A model generated the notes under the pieces. That model searched no databases and had not been told where the DNA came from. It saw nothing but the letters and a program-made list of their open reading frames with translations. A stretch of 64,000 nt of DNA from the NCBI GenBank assembly GCA_937910905.1, contig CALEPV010000057.1, positions 14,622-78,621 on the forward strand, read 5' to 3'. The position numbers and the translations under genes were made by a program. The stretch comes from an uncultured Prevotellaceae bacterium. Its GTDB lineage: Bacteria; Bacteroidota; Bacteroidia; Bacteroidales; Bacteroidaceae. Below, one piece after another: positions 40,605 through 50,400 of this stretch. Each line of letters begins with the position of its first letter. Positions within the stretch are counted from its first letter, which is position 1.

Positions 40605-41069
40605 CATCGACGCGATGATGAACACCCCTTTAGATTGAACTTTTGCCGTTTTGGGCCAAATAATATCACTTTTACACTCATTTGCACGCCCATTTGCACT
40701 AACTGACATGATTGATAATCAGTTTAATACACTGATTAGTGATATTAGTGATATTACTTTTGGCAAAATCATAGGTAGGTAGGAGTATTAATCCTACCCA
40801 GGGGCGAGCCCCTGGCTAATGTATCTGCCCCTTTCAGGGGCGGTTGCACTGAGAGAGCCATCCCACCACCAACGGGGTTATCTGACCCCTTCAGGGTCTT
40901 CTTCCTTCAACTGCACAGGTTGGAAATTCTTGCAGGCGAGCCGCCTGCGCTCCCAGATTCTTGCTGGCGAGCCACCTGCGCTCCAGCACGGTGCAAATAA
41001 GTGCTTAGGGCGGCGGGAGGCGAGCGCGAGAAAGGTTGAGGCGGGGTTAAGAGGTGATAAGTGAGGTGC
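40605..41069. other. Gene-free region with several short repeat and hairpin elements
   Basis: Between the two glucan operons, no coding frame is supported. It contains ATTAGTGATATTAGTGATAT (a 9-10-bp tandem repeat, about 40735-40756); a hairpin CCAGGGGC/GCCCCTGG (40798-40815); a hairpin GCCCC/GGGGC (40827-40841); a hairpin GACCC/GGGTC (40884-40898); two copies of the GGCGAGCCGCCTGCG element (40932-40986); and a lone 22-bp-type unit AGCACGGTGCAA near 40984. One or more of the hairpins may terminate operon 1. Confidence 0.6.
40932..40986. repeat. Two copies of the GCAGGCGAGCCGCCTGC element
   Basis: Copies at 40932-40956 and 40963-40986, 31 bp apart, each TTGC(A/T)GGCGAGCC(G/A)CCTGCG followed by CTCCCAG or CTCCAG. 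The first contains the inverted repeat GCAGGC/GCCTGC. The same family occurs twice at 56159-56210. Confidence 0.78.
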
Positions 41070-41077
41070 TATTTTTG
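41070..41077 (+). promoter_or_regulatory. Possible additional -7 box (TATTTTTG)
   Basis: TATTTTTG matches TAnnTTTG and lies about 45 bp upstream of the operon-2 operator. It could start a longer transcript or a small RNA; there is no supporting -33 element. Confidence 0.3.
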
Positions 41078-41114
41078 CATCAATAGACATTATAAGCCTA
41101 TAAATCAGCGGTTT

Positions 41115-41166
41115 GCTACAAACTCACTTTTTACTTCCTTTGCCAAAAGTGAGTTTTATATGTAGC
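41115..41166. promoter_or_regulatory. Candidate regulator-binding inverted repeat of operon 2
   Basis: Inner arms AACTCACTTTT (41121-41131) and AAAAGTGAGTT (41145-41155) are perfectly complementary with a 13-nt spacer; outer arms GCTACA (41115-41120) and TGTAGC (41161-41166) are also complementary. The site ends 6 bp before the -33 box. It shares the CTCACTTT/AAAGTGAG core and GTAG outer arm with the susC site. Confidence 0.75.
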
Positions 41167-41172
41167 CATTTA

Positions 41173-41205
41173 TTTGACGTGCGGGTGCACTACACCCTAC
41201 CTTTG
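41173..41205 (+). promoter_or_regulatory. Operon 2 promoter
   Basis: The -33 TTTG is at 41173-41176 and the -7 TACCTTTG at 41198-41205, with a 21-bp spacer. The transcript start is predicted near 41211, giving a leader of about 220 nt. Confidence 0.72.
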
Positions 41206-41265
41206 CATCGGAATTAAGAGAGTGAACGCATTTGTTCCACAAGTTTTTTTCATTGAGTTAGTTTA

Positions 41266-41342
41266 GTTAGTCCCCTAAGTGTAAGAGTCGTGGCTCTGTG
41301 AAGAGCTGCCTCTCTTGCTTAGGCGGGAGAAAGGCAACTAAC
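41266..41342 (+). ncRNA. Structured 5' leader element of operon 2 (candidate regulatory RNA)
   Basis: The leader can form a set of nested helices: GTTAG (41266-41270) with CTAAC (41338-41342); TCCC (41271-41274) with GGGA (41325-41328); CTAAG (41275-41279) with CTTAG (41318-41322); AAGAG (41283-41287) with CTCTT (41312-41316); and a tip hairpin GCTCT/AGAGC closed by the tetraloop GTGA (41298-41301), a GNRA type. It does not end in a T-run, so it is not a simple terminator. I do not recognise a known riboswitch class. Confidence is for a real structure, not for a function. Confidence 0.45.
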
Positions 41343-41433
41343 GCAACATCATTTACCAGACAACCGACCCTTTCCTCGGGGGCAATCGCAAAGACATATC
41401 ATTAATAACCAATAACAACACTACTTTCAACCA

Positions 41434-44049
41434 ATGAAAAAGATCCTTTCTCTGTTGTGCGCCCTGATGCTGCTGGCCATAGGCAGCTCTGCGCAGGACA
41501 CAAATCTGTGCACCGCAGATGGTGTTACGGCCAAAATCGGCGAAACCGATGTAGCGAACATTCTGAATGGAACGGGTGCGCAGCCCAACTCATACAACGA
41601 TAACAGCGAGATGAACATTGTGGTGAACTTAGGAAGTTCAAAGACCATCGATGGCTTCTCCATCACCTTCTCTGGCGACCGCTGGGTGTCGGAGTTCACG
41701 CTGTCTTACAGCACCGATGGCAGCAGCTATACAAAGATAGCCGACTACAGCACAGGCATTAGTTCGAATACGACGACCACTATTGCCCAGGCTTTTGCGT
41801 CGCAGGTGACGGCACAGTATATCAAGTACACATCAAAGAAGAACAACAAGAACGAGACAGGAGACACTTATAGTGAAACCATCAAGAACTTCCAGCTCAT
41901 TCAGTATGCCACAGGTACAACAGTTCCTCCCACACATAATGATATGTACGAGGAAATATTCACGAAGAATTACACCTCAACAGTTTGGCAACTGGCATGG
42001 AACGGCGGTGCAACAGATGGAGGAGTGGCTTCATACGGTGGTATGCCGGTGAAGAGCCTGACAGCAGTCGGAGCCGTACACTTTGGTAAGACCAGCGATA
42101 CCCAAGATTTCACAGCAAATGCCGCTCTGTATAATAAACTGAGCGTTGATATCTACGTAGAGAGTGCCACCAGTGACTATCAGTTCAACTTCGACAATGG
42201 CGGATACACTCAGGATATAACACTTAACGCTGGCTGGAACACAGCGACAGTAACCATTACTGGAGATGCTGCTACTCATCTGAAGATTCTTAGCATTCGC
42301 TGCAAGAATAACGACACTAAGGTTGCCATGAAGTTGGCTAATATCTATTTCTCAGAGGCTTCTGAGGATGTTAACAACTATGTCATCACCTCTCTCTCGG
42401 CTTCCCCTTCCATTATCAAGAAAAACACGGCAACAGCCATCACTTTCAGCCCGAAGAATGCCAATGGCACCGACCTGACCACATACGGCGACAGCAAGGT
42501 GACGGTGGCTTACGCGATTACTTCCGGTACGGGTACACTGTCTGACGGAACCCTCACCATCACCGGCGACGACCCCGTAGTCATTACAGCTACAGCCACT
42601 CGCGTATCCGATAGCCACGAGTCTACTGCAACTACCACTATCAACCTCTATCCCGCAGCCCCCGCCGTTCCTACCGAGAACAGCGAGAACGTCGTAGCCG
42701 TCTATAGCGAGACCTACAGCGCTACCTCTCCTTCTTACGCTACTTCTGGTTGGGGAACGCCTGCATGTACTTTCTCATCGAAGGAAGAGATTGACCTGGG
42801 TACCAGCAACAAAGCCCTCCATGTCGTTGGCGACGGTATCGGCTTCGGCATCAGTTTCACGGCTGAAGGCACCAAACTGTCCGACTATGCAGAGGTCTAT
42901 TTCGACATCTATCCTGCCAATGCCGTGACGAGCGGTAAGGTGTTTGTGGAGCAGGACGCACAGAGTTTCGCCGATTTCACTGCTACAGCAGGCAGTTGGC
43001 AGACCAAGCACTTCACCTTCACCGCCAGCAGCGACAAAGCGTCCTATCTCTTCATCTCACTGGGTGCTGGTGCCACCAACGACTTCTTGCTCGACAACAT
43101 CTACTTTGTAAAGAAAAACAATACGGCTGTGTACATCGGCGAGGAAAGCAATGGCGTAGTGACCGTTACGGGTACCGTAACCTCTGAAAACAAGAGTACA
43201 GTTGAAGCTATTACCGCAAAGGTCATTGACATGCGCGGTGCAACACTCAGTGGTGTGACAGGCATTACACTGAAGGACAATCAGCTCATCATCGCCAAGG
43301 CCGAGAGTGCCACCAACGAGAGCAAAGCCTCAGCAATGGCCGATGCCCTCACTGGCAACACCAGCAATGTGATTATCACCGATGGCACATACTACTGGGC
43401 CATGAAGCCCATCGTCTATACCGACCAGAACGAGCGTCAGCCGGTTTCATTTAGCATCAACACGCTCACTCAGGGCTACACCATCACCCGCAGCATTCCT
43501 GTCGGCAAGTATATCACGGCAGCTCCGATGGCAGCTGTCACGGCTCCTGAGGGAATCGACGTTTATGAATTCACCGCCTATGACGCTGGTAGCGTGACCT
43601 TCACCAAAAAGGCCAGTCGCGAAATGTCTGCCAAGACTCCCTACGTGCTCTACAACACGACCGGCGCTGCCATCAACCTCGTGGTCAGTGGCACAGGTGA
43701 CCTGAATCCTACAGTTGACGCTGTAACTGTAACCCAAAACAGTGCCAACTTCGTGGCCAACCTTACCGAGCTTACCACCAACGGTACGCAGTATGTGCTC
43801 TCTGAAGGCCAGATCAAGAAGGGCAATGGCGTGAAGGTGGGTGCGTACAGGGCTTACTTCACGGGAGTCAGCGTACCGAATGGCGGCAGCGTGAAAGCGA
43901 TGTTCGGGGATGTGGAGACGAGTATCGACACAGCGGGCGGCGAGATTACGAGGCAGCCGACTGTGGTCTACGACCTGAACGGTCGCCGCGTGAAGAACGC
44001 CACAAAGGGTGTGTATATCGTAAACGGGAAACTTAAATATATAATGTAA
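41434..44049 (+). CDS. Secreted multidomain carbohydrate-binding protein 1 with T9SS tail
   Basis: An 871-aa exported, apparently non-catalytic protein: signal peptide MKKILSLLCALMLLAIGSSAQ; an F5/8-type C (CBM32-like) domain (about 25-165, NIVVNLGSSKTIDGFSITFSGDRW...NFQLIQY); a beta-sandwich module (about 170-305); a Big-like domain (about 310-405); a second sandwich (about 420-560, VVAVYSETYSATSPSYATSG); a long beta-rich region; and a T9SS tail (VVYDLNGRRVKNATKGVYIV). Its base composition is less GC-rich than the paralogue downstream. It heads operon 2 after a long leader. The ligand is presumed to be beta-1,3-glucan from context. Confidence 0.75.
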   Translation: MKKILSLLCALMLLAIGSSAQDTNLCTADGVTAKIGETDVANILNGTGAQPNSYNDNSEMNIVVNLGSSKTIDGFSITFSGDRWVSEFTLSYSTDGSSYTKIADYSTGISSNTTTTIAQAFASQVTAQYIKYTSKKNNKNETGDTYSETIKNFQLIQYATGTTVPPTHNDMYEEIFTKNYTSTVWQLAWNGGATDGGVASYGGMPVKSLTAVGAVHFGKTSDTQDFTANAALYNKLSVDIYVESATSDYQFNFDNGGYTQDITLNAGWNTATVTITGDAATHLKILSIRCKNNDTKVAMKLANIYFSEASEDVNNYVITSLSASPSIIKKNTATAITFSPKNANGTDLTTYGDSKVTVAYAITSGTGTLSDGTLTITGDDPVVITATATRVSDSHESTATTTINLYPAAPAVPTENSENVVAVYSETYSATSPSYATSGWGTPACTFSSKEEIDLGTSNKALHVVGDGIGFGISFTAEGTKLSDYAEVYFDIYPANAVTSGKVFVEQDAQSFADFTATAGSWQTKHFTFTASSDKASYLFISLGAGATNDFLLDNIYFVKKNNTAVYIGEESNGVVTVTGTVTSENKSTVEAITAKVIDMRGATLSGVTGITLKDNQLIIAKAESATNESKASAMADALTGNTSNVIITDGTYYWAMKPIVYTDQNERQPVSFSINTLTQGYTITRSIPVGKYITAAPMAAVTAPEGIDVYEFTAYDAGSVTFTKKASREMSAKTPYVLYNTTGAAINLVVSGTGDLNPTVDAVTVTQNSANFVANLTELTTNGTQYVLSEGQIKKGNGVKVGAYRAYFTGVSVPNGGSVKAMFGDVETSIDTAGGEITRQPTVVYDLNGRRVKNATKGVYIVNGKLKYIM

Positions 44050-44053
44050 CACA

Positions 44054-44233
44054 ATGAAAGGGACATATATGGCTCCACAGATGCAGGTGGCAGCAGTGAA
44101 CACAGAGAGTATGATAGCCTTGTCGGGCGAGGACAACACGCTTCGCGGCACTGTGAGCAACACAGAGGTGACCTCGGGCTACGCCGACACGAAGAGCAAC
44201 CATTACAACGTGTGGGACGACGACTGGAGATAA
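44054..44233 (+). CDS. 59-aa YxAPQM peptide, copy 1
   Basis: The product starts MKGTYMAPQMQVAAVNTESM and ends HYNVWDDDWR. It lies 4 bp after binding protein 1 and 30 bp before binding protein 2. It shares its first 24 residues' pattern (M[KR]xTY[MI]APQM.V...E..IA.S) and an acidic/aromatic C-terminus with the 57-aa peptide at 47223, while the middle differs, which argues that both are real genes. There is no signal peptide and no membrane span. Small proteins with a YxxP start are frequent in Bacteroidales; I know of no assigned function. Confidence 0.72.
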   Translation: MKGTYMAPQMQVAAVNTESMIALSGEDNTLRGTVSNTEVTSGYADTKSNHYNVWDDDWR

Positions 44234-44263
44234 TAATAACATAAATGTACAATGTATAATCCT

Positions 44264-47179
44264 ATGAAACATCTATTCACTCTTTGCCTGGCAGCTCTGA
44301 TGGGCTGCATAGGCGCATGGGCTCAGAACAATGTGACGGACGGGCGGACAGTAGTGCCCCTGGCCGGACTGAAGACCTACACCTCAGAGGATGGGCAGAC
44401 AAGCTACACCATCTCGGAGGAGGACCTACAGAAAATCACCGTGGAGGGCAACACGGCCAATGTGTATCTGTTTCCTGAGAACGGTGCACTGAACACGGAG
44501 GCGAACCGCACACTGGGCATCCAGGGTTTCTACATCGACCTGGGTGAGGCCAAGACGATCAGCGCAGTGAACACCACATGGGAGGGTGCTGCGGCTGGTG
44601 GCTCGGTGTACGTGACGGACGTGAAGCCTGCTGACGACGGCACACTGAGCGCGGCAACGGAGATTGCTACCTTCAGCAACGCTCAGGAGACTACGAAGAC
44701 TGCCAACGTGAGCGTGGAGAACAGCGGCCGCTACATAGTGTTCGTGCCGACAGAGGCTACCAACTATGCCTGGGGCGTGAAGATCCGTACCTTCGTGGCC
44801 TACGACAACGAGAGTGCCGAGCTGACCTCGCTGACCATAGCACCGACGTTCACAGCGCCGAACACAGCAACGACCTTCACGGCCACACTGCTGGACAAGG
44901 CGGGCAGCGCGATGACGGGTGCGAGCTATAAGGTGGACGGCGTGGAGGTGGCTTCGCTGGAGGGCATCAGCCTAACGGCGGGGTCTCATACGATAAGCGC
45001 CACCATAGGCGATGTGACGCTGCAGCAGACGGTGTATGCACTGAGTGCTCCTGCGATTCCTGCAGAGGCCGACATCTGCCAGGCGATCTACACCAACGGC
45101 GTGGAGGACGGAACGGTGAACGGCGCCTGGTCGACAGTGTACAACGGCGGTGCCGTGGAGGGGGCAGAGCTGACCATCGACGGACAGCGGATGACTCCGT
45201 TCAGCGCAGCAAAGTGCGTGTTCTTCACGGAGCGGGTGCTGTGGGAGGACATATTCAATGTGAACATCAACCCGAGCGGCAGCGGGTACGGCAAGCTGCG
45301 CATGGACATATTCTGCGGTGTGAACGCCACGGGTAGGGTGAACTTGGAGCAGACCAAGGCCATAGCGGGCGACGTGCCTTTCACGCTGACAGCGGGCGAG
45401 TGGAAGACGGTGGAGGTGGATCTGGACGGCGAGACGTTCATCAAGGCGATGAGCGTACGCATGGATGGCGGCGAGGACATCGTGCTGGCCAACATATACT
45501 TCACGAAGGCTGTGGTGGACGAGACGGCCAATCTGGTGGCATCCGTAGAGCTGGGCAATAGGCTGATAGCCAAGAACACGGCCACCGACCTGGGTGTAGT
45601 GGTAAGGAATGCCAAGGGCGTGGCTATAGACGCAGCGCTCTACACGCTGAGCGCCGACAAGGGCAGCTTCGACAGCGAGACGGGCCTGTTCACCACGACA
45701 GTGGACGGCCCCATCACCATCACGGCCACGAGCACCGTGGACACAAGCATAAAGGCTACAGCCACGCTGCGGACCTACCCCGAGGCGGCCACTACGCCGG
45801 AGGATGCGGCCGCAGATGTGCTGGCAGTGTACAGCGGCACCTACGATGCCAGGACCTACGACCCGTCGGACAAGGGCTGGAACGGTGGTTATGGCAGCCA
45901 GGAGGAGATTGAGCTGAGCGCAAGCGAGAAGGCTATCCTGGTGCAGGATGGCGTGTGCTTCGGTGTGAACGCCGGCGGTGCCGACGTGAGCGGCTACGAC
46001 TTCCTGAACGTGGCCATCTACTCGTGCATCGACTTCGAAGGGCACATACAGATAGAAGGCACAGCCATGAGCACCCTCCCCATCAGCCTGACGGCCAACC
46101 AGTGGAACTACATCAAGGCTGAGCTGAGCGGCACTCGCACTGGCGCCACATGGATACAGATGTACGTGGGCAGCGACGAGACGAAGAACACCGTGGTCAT
46201 AGACAACATCTACTTCTCGAAGGCACCTGCCGGTGCAGTGATTATAGGCGAGAGCTTGAACGCACAGGGTGTGCGCACAGTGACAGGCACCATCACCAAT
46301 GCCAACAAGAGCGAGGTGGCAGCCCTGACGGATGCAGCCATCGACCTGAGCGGTGCCAGCATCGAGGGCGACGTGGAGAGCGTCAGCGTGGGCAATCCGA
46401 ATGCCATCATCATCGTGGCCGGCGAGGTTGGCGAGGCCAACGCAGCCACCACGACCCAGACGGCCGTGAAGGGCAACCGCGTGGTGAAGAACGGTGCATG
46501 GTACTTCCCCGTGGAGCAGATTGTCATCGAGGACAACACGCAGTATCCGCTCTGGACAGGCTACTTCGTGAGCGGCAACGCAGCCGGCTGGGCCTACTGC
46601 CGCGAGCTGGCAGCCGACGCCTACGCCACCGTGGTGGTTCCGGCTACGACAGCCGTGCCTGAGGGTGTGACAGCCTACACCCTGGAGGGCTATGCCGACG
46701 GCAGTGTGACATTCGTCGAGGCCGGCAACACCTTCGAGGCCGGCAAGCCATACATCGTGAAGACCACGGATGCAGCCACAATAGAGATCAGCTCCACCGC
46801 CGACCTCGACCTGCGCACACCAGGCAGCACGAATGCCGATGGTGCGACCTTCCAGGCCAACTACGTGCAGCAGCAGATGTCGGACGTGTACGTGCTCGAT
46901 GCCAGCGAGGATGACCTGACCTTCAAGAAGGCCAGCAATGCCAACGTGGGTGCCTTCCGTGCATACCTGACGGGGGTCAGCGCAGCAGCCAGCGTGAAGG
47001 TGCTCATAGACGGCGGCGATGCCACGGGGATAATGGAGAATGGGCAATTCACCATTGACAACGGACAATTGAGGCTGGGCAATGGGCAATTGATGTACGA
47101 CCTGAACGGTCGCCGCATCAGCTCTCCAGCCAAGGGTATCTATGTGGTGAACGGCAAGAAGGTAGCCGTCGTCAAGTGA
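44264..47179 (+). CDS. Secreted multidomain carbohydrate-binding protein 2 with T9SS tail
   Basis: A 971-aa paralogue of the protein at 41434: signal peptide MKHLFTLCLAALMGCIGAWA; an N-terminal sandwich; Big-like domains (SLTIAPTFTAPNTATTFTAT; ASVELGNRLIAKNTATDLGV); two carbohydrate-binding-like sandwiches (ADICQAIYTNGVEDGTVNGA; ADVLAVYSGTYDARTYDPSD); the conserved AVIIGESLNAQGVRTVTGTI region; and a T9SS tail (LMYDLNGRRISSPAKGIYVV). Just before the tail, residues around 924-942 (ENGQFTIDNGQLRLGNGQL) are encoded by a repetitive AATGGGCAATTG-type DNA segment. Start ATG 44264 opens the signal peptide. No catalytic motif was recognised. Confidence 0.72.
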   Translation: MKHLFTLCLAALMGCIGAWAQNNVTDGRTVVPLAGLKTYTSEDGQTSYTISEEDLQKITVEGNTANVYLFPENGALNTEANRTLGIQGFYIDLGEAKTISAVNTTWEGAAAGGSVYVTDVKPADDGTLSAATEIATFSNAQETTKTANVSVENSGRYIVFVPTEATNYAWGVKIRTFVAYDNESAELTSLTIAPTFTAPNTATTFTATLLDKAGSAMTGASYKVDGVEVASLEGISLTAGSHTISATIGDVTLQQTVYALSAPAIPAEADICQAIYTNGVEDGTVNGAWSTVYNGGAVEGAELTIDGQRMTPFSAAKCVFFTERVLWEDIFNVNINPSGSGYGKLRMDIFCGVNATGRVNLEQTKAIAGDVPFTLTAGEWKTVEVDLDGETFIKAMSVRMDGGEDIVLANIYFTKAVVDETANLVASVELGNRLIAKNTATDLGVVVRNAKGVAIDAALYTLSADKGSFDSETGLFTTTVDGPITITATSTVDTSIKATATLRTYPEAATTPEDAAADVLAVYSGTYDARTYDPSDKGWNGGYGSQEEIELSASEKAILVQDGVCFGVNAGGADVSGYDFLNVAIYSCIDFEGHIQIEGTAMSTLPISLTANQWNYIKAELSGTRTGATWIQMYVGSDETKNTVVIDNIYFSKAPAGAVIIGESLNAQGVRTVTGTITNANKSEVAALTDAAIDLSGASIEGDVESVSVGNPNAIIIVAGEVGEANAATTTQTAVKGNRVVKNGAWYFPVEQIVIEDNTQYPLWTGYFVSGNAAGWAYCRELAADAYATVVVPATTAVPEGVTAYTLEGYADGSVTFVEAGNTFEAGKPYIVKTTDAATIEISSTADLDLRTPGSTNADGATFQANYVQQQMSDVYVLDASEDDLTFKKASNANVGAFRAYLTGVSAAASVKVLIDGGDATGIMENGQFTIDNGQLRLGNGQLMYDLNGRRISSPAKGIYVVNGKKVAVVK

Positions 47180-47222
47180 CGAAAGCAACATGGACAATGT
47201 AAAACATAAAACGTTGTGCACT

Positions 47223-47396
47223 ATGAGAAAGACATATATTGCCCCGCAGATGATGGTGGTGCAGACCCGAGTGGAAGGGTTGATAGCAGCATCTATGACA
47301 GGCTACATCTCCGATGAGGAGTTCAGCGATGACGCAGGCGTGAAGGAATGCGCCAATCCCTTCGGAAGCACAATCTTCGACGAGTACAACTATTGA
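47223..47396 (+). CDS. 57-aa YxAPQM peptide, copy 2
   Basis: The product starts MRKTYIAPQMMVVQTRVEGL and ends NPFGSTIFDEYNY. It lies 43 bp after binding protein 2 and 9 bp before the GH81 gene. The start at 47223 is chosen because the alignment with copy 1 begins there; an upstream in-frame ATG (47190) adds an unrelated MDNVKHKTLCT. It has no signal peptide. See copy 1 at 44054 for the shared pattern. Confidence 0.72.
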   Translation: MRKTYIAPQMMVVQTRVEGLIAASMTGYISDEEFSDDAGVKECANPFGSTIFDEYNY

Positions 47397-47405
47397 ACAA
47401 CCAAT

Positions 47406-50400
47406 ATGTTTGCACCACGAATCAGCAAAATGCTACTCTGTGCCATGGTGGTGACCAGTGCGAGTGTCACCGCTCTGGCACAGAGTGCCGTACAGGTAGG
47501 CAGAGGCTCATATGCCGCCTACACCCCGCTGTCCAAATGCCGCAGCGACCAGCACAGCGGCGACCAGAGCCGATACATGCAGTACCGTCAGCTGAACATA
47601 CGCGAGCGCTCAGGCCAGCCCATACCTACCAACGACTGGTGGACCAACATGATCAATGCCGACGACAGGCATGTGGGGCAGGAGCTGACAGGGCATCTGT
47701 GGTCGTACCCGCAGTTCATACAGGGTATGCGCTACGGGCTGGACGTGCAGTGGCCCAGCTACTGGATAGCTGACGGCACCGAGATGAAGAGCCGCACCGT
47801 GCTGCAAGTGCGGGGTGACGACTTCGAGCCCACACAGGTGTGCGCCGAGCAGTGGCACGACTGGGACGTGCAGTTCTCGCTCACCGACGGCGACAAGCGT
47901 ATGCTGGTGACGATGGCCCACGGCCTGCCGTTCACATGGATAGAGACGCGCGGCTTCAGCCCGCAGGTGCCCACCAACCTGGCAGACGGCACCTACACAC
48001 GGTCGCAGATGGCCGTGAAGCTTGAGCAGGACGGCCATGCCGACTGGTACGGGCTGTACTTCCCCGACGGCACGACCCTGGAGGCCGAGGGCGGCGTGGC
48101 CACCGTGAAGACCAGAGGCAGCCGGCAGTTCGTGGTCGTGGCGCTGCTGCACTCCGAGGACGACCTGGAGCTGCTGTCTGCCTACGCCTACAGCGTGCCA
48201 CGCCGCACTACAGTGACATGGGACTACACCGAGGCCACAGGGCTGGTACAGACCCACTGGAGCGTGCAGGCCGAGGACCTGCGCACAGGCCAGACAGCAC
48301 AGAAGGTGCTGCAGGGCTTCCTGCCGCACCACTATCGTGCAGGCGCCTCGCTACAGTCGCAGCCCGCACATATAGCACCCTACCGCACGCCGCACGGGCT
48401 GTTGTGCCTCTGCGAAGGCCAGCATCAGACCGTGACCTACACCTTCCATGGCATGTTGCCCTACTACGGTCTTCCATCCAACGCCGGCTTCGACACCGCA
48501 CGTATGCGGCAGATGATAGCCGCCTACGCCGCCAACGGCACCTTTGGTGCCGACACCTACTGGGGCGGCAAGGGGCTGACACAGATGGCACTGTACATGA
48601 CCTTCGCCCGCGAGATGGGCGAGGAGGAGCTGTTCGCGCAGTGCCGCGACCGCCTGAAGGCAGCCCTCGTGGACTGGCTCACCTACACGCCGGGCGAGAG
48701 CCATCACTTCTTCGCCCGCGACGAGAGGTTCGGGGGACTGATAGGCTACGACACCAGCTACGACAGCGAGACCTACAACGACCACCACTTCCACTACGGC
48801 TACTACACGCTGGCCGGCGCACTGCTGGCACTGGTCGACGATGACTTCCGCCAGAACTACGGACAGATGCTGCGCCTTGTGACAAAGGACTATGCCAACT
48901 GGGAACGCGACTCGTGGGCGTGCTTCTTACGCACCTTCGACCCGTGGGGCGGCCACTCGTTTGCCGGCGGCATGGGCGACGGCAACGGCAACGGACAGGA
49001 GTCATCGAGCGAAGCCATGCAGGGCTGGGGCGGCCTCTACCTGCTGGGCGTGGCACTGGGAGACAACGCCATGCGCGACGCGGGCATCTTCGGATGGGTC
49101 ACCGAGGCACGGGCCACTGCTGAGTACTGGTTCGACCGCCACGGCGAGGACATCGAGGCCGCAACCTTCCATCAAGGACTGGACGAGAACTACAATATAG
49201 ACTATACACGGCTACGCAACTACAACGAGGACGGCTCGCTCAAGTACATAGTGCCGTACAACTCCAACTTCACCTGCCACGGCGTGGGCTGGTGGACCTA
49301 CTTCTCCGGCGACCCAGTGTGGATGGCCGGCATACAGTGGATGCCCATCTCGCCCGCGCTGGACTACCTGAGCGAGGACCTGGCCTTTGCTGCCTGGGAC
49401 TTCCAGCAGATGTGGAACATCAAGGAGATAGGCGGCTGGTACGACTACGGCAACGCACACGGCTGTCTGGGTGAGGAGAGCGGCATAGGCAATGTGGTGC
49501 TCTCCTACCTGCAGCGCAGCGACCCGCAGCAGGCAGCACAGATATTCGACAACCTGTGGGCCGCAGACAAGCCGCTGGCCCGCAACACCGACACGGGCGG
49601 CATCACCTACTACGTGACCCACAGCCATCTGACCCACGGCGAGCTGACATGGAACACCACTGCCAGCATACCCACGGCACGTGCCTACCGCAACGACGAC
49701 GACACGTACACGCTGATGGCATACAACCCGGGCAACGACCCTGTGGACGTGACATTCTACGCCGACGGCTCGCCCATAAAGACACTCAAGGCATGTGCGC
49801 CGCGACAGCTGACTATCGACGGCGTTACATCTAAGGCCGTGACCACCATCGTGGAGCCACAGCCCGCGGCTGTCAATCTGCTGGACAGCATGGAGATGCG
49901 CAACATCGCACTGGGCCGCCCGTGCTACGAGAGCAGCCACGAGAACGTCGGCACTGTCAAGGAGAACGCAACCGACGGCGACCTCGGCACACGCTGGGGC
50001 AGCCAGCACAGCGACGGCGAATGGCTGACGGTGGACCTCGGCCAGCAGGCCGACATCTATCGTGTGCGCATACACTGGGAGGCCGCCTTCGCCAGCCAGT
50101 ATGAGCTTCAGGTGTCCGACAACAACGAGAGCTTCCGCCCAGTGGCCACAGCCATATGCTCACAGGCAGGATGGGTGACCACCGACCTGGCCGACGGCCA
50201 GCTGCGCACAGACGCCCGCGGACGCTATCTGCGCGTGGTGGGACTGCAGCGCGCCACGCCCTACGGCATCTCGCTGCACGAGCTGTGCGTGTATGGCCGG
50301 CTATCTTCCATGACAGGCAGCGACATCGTAGGACTGAAAATCAGTGCCGACAGACCCATGCTCACACAGGGACAGCCATCGCAGCTCACAGCGCGAGGCT

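Noticed and set aside
40464..40709. Short minus-strand frame in the region between the glucan operons
   Set aside because: Half of its codons come from the 22-bp palindromic array (CTAV, HRGVEVV and similar), so it has no independent support as a gene.
44972..47221. Very long open frame on the minus strand opposite binding protein 2 (about 749 codons)
   Set aside because: It mirrors the codon pattern of the plus-strand gene, is rich in His/Val/Cys with no recognisable domain, and such antisense frames are common in GC-rich coding DNA.
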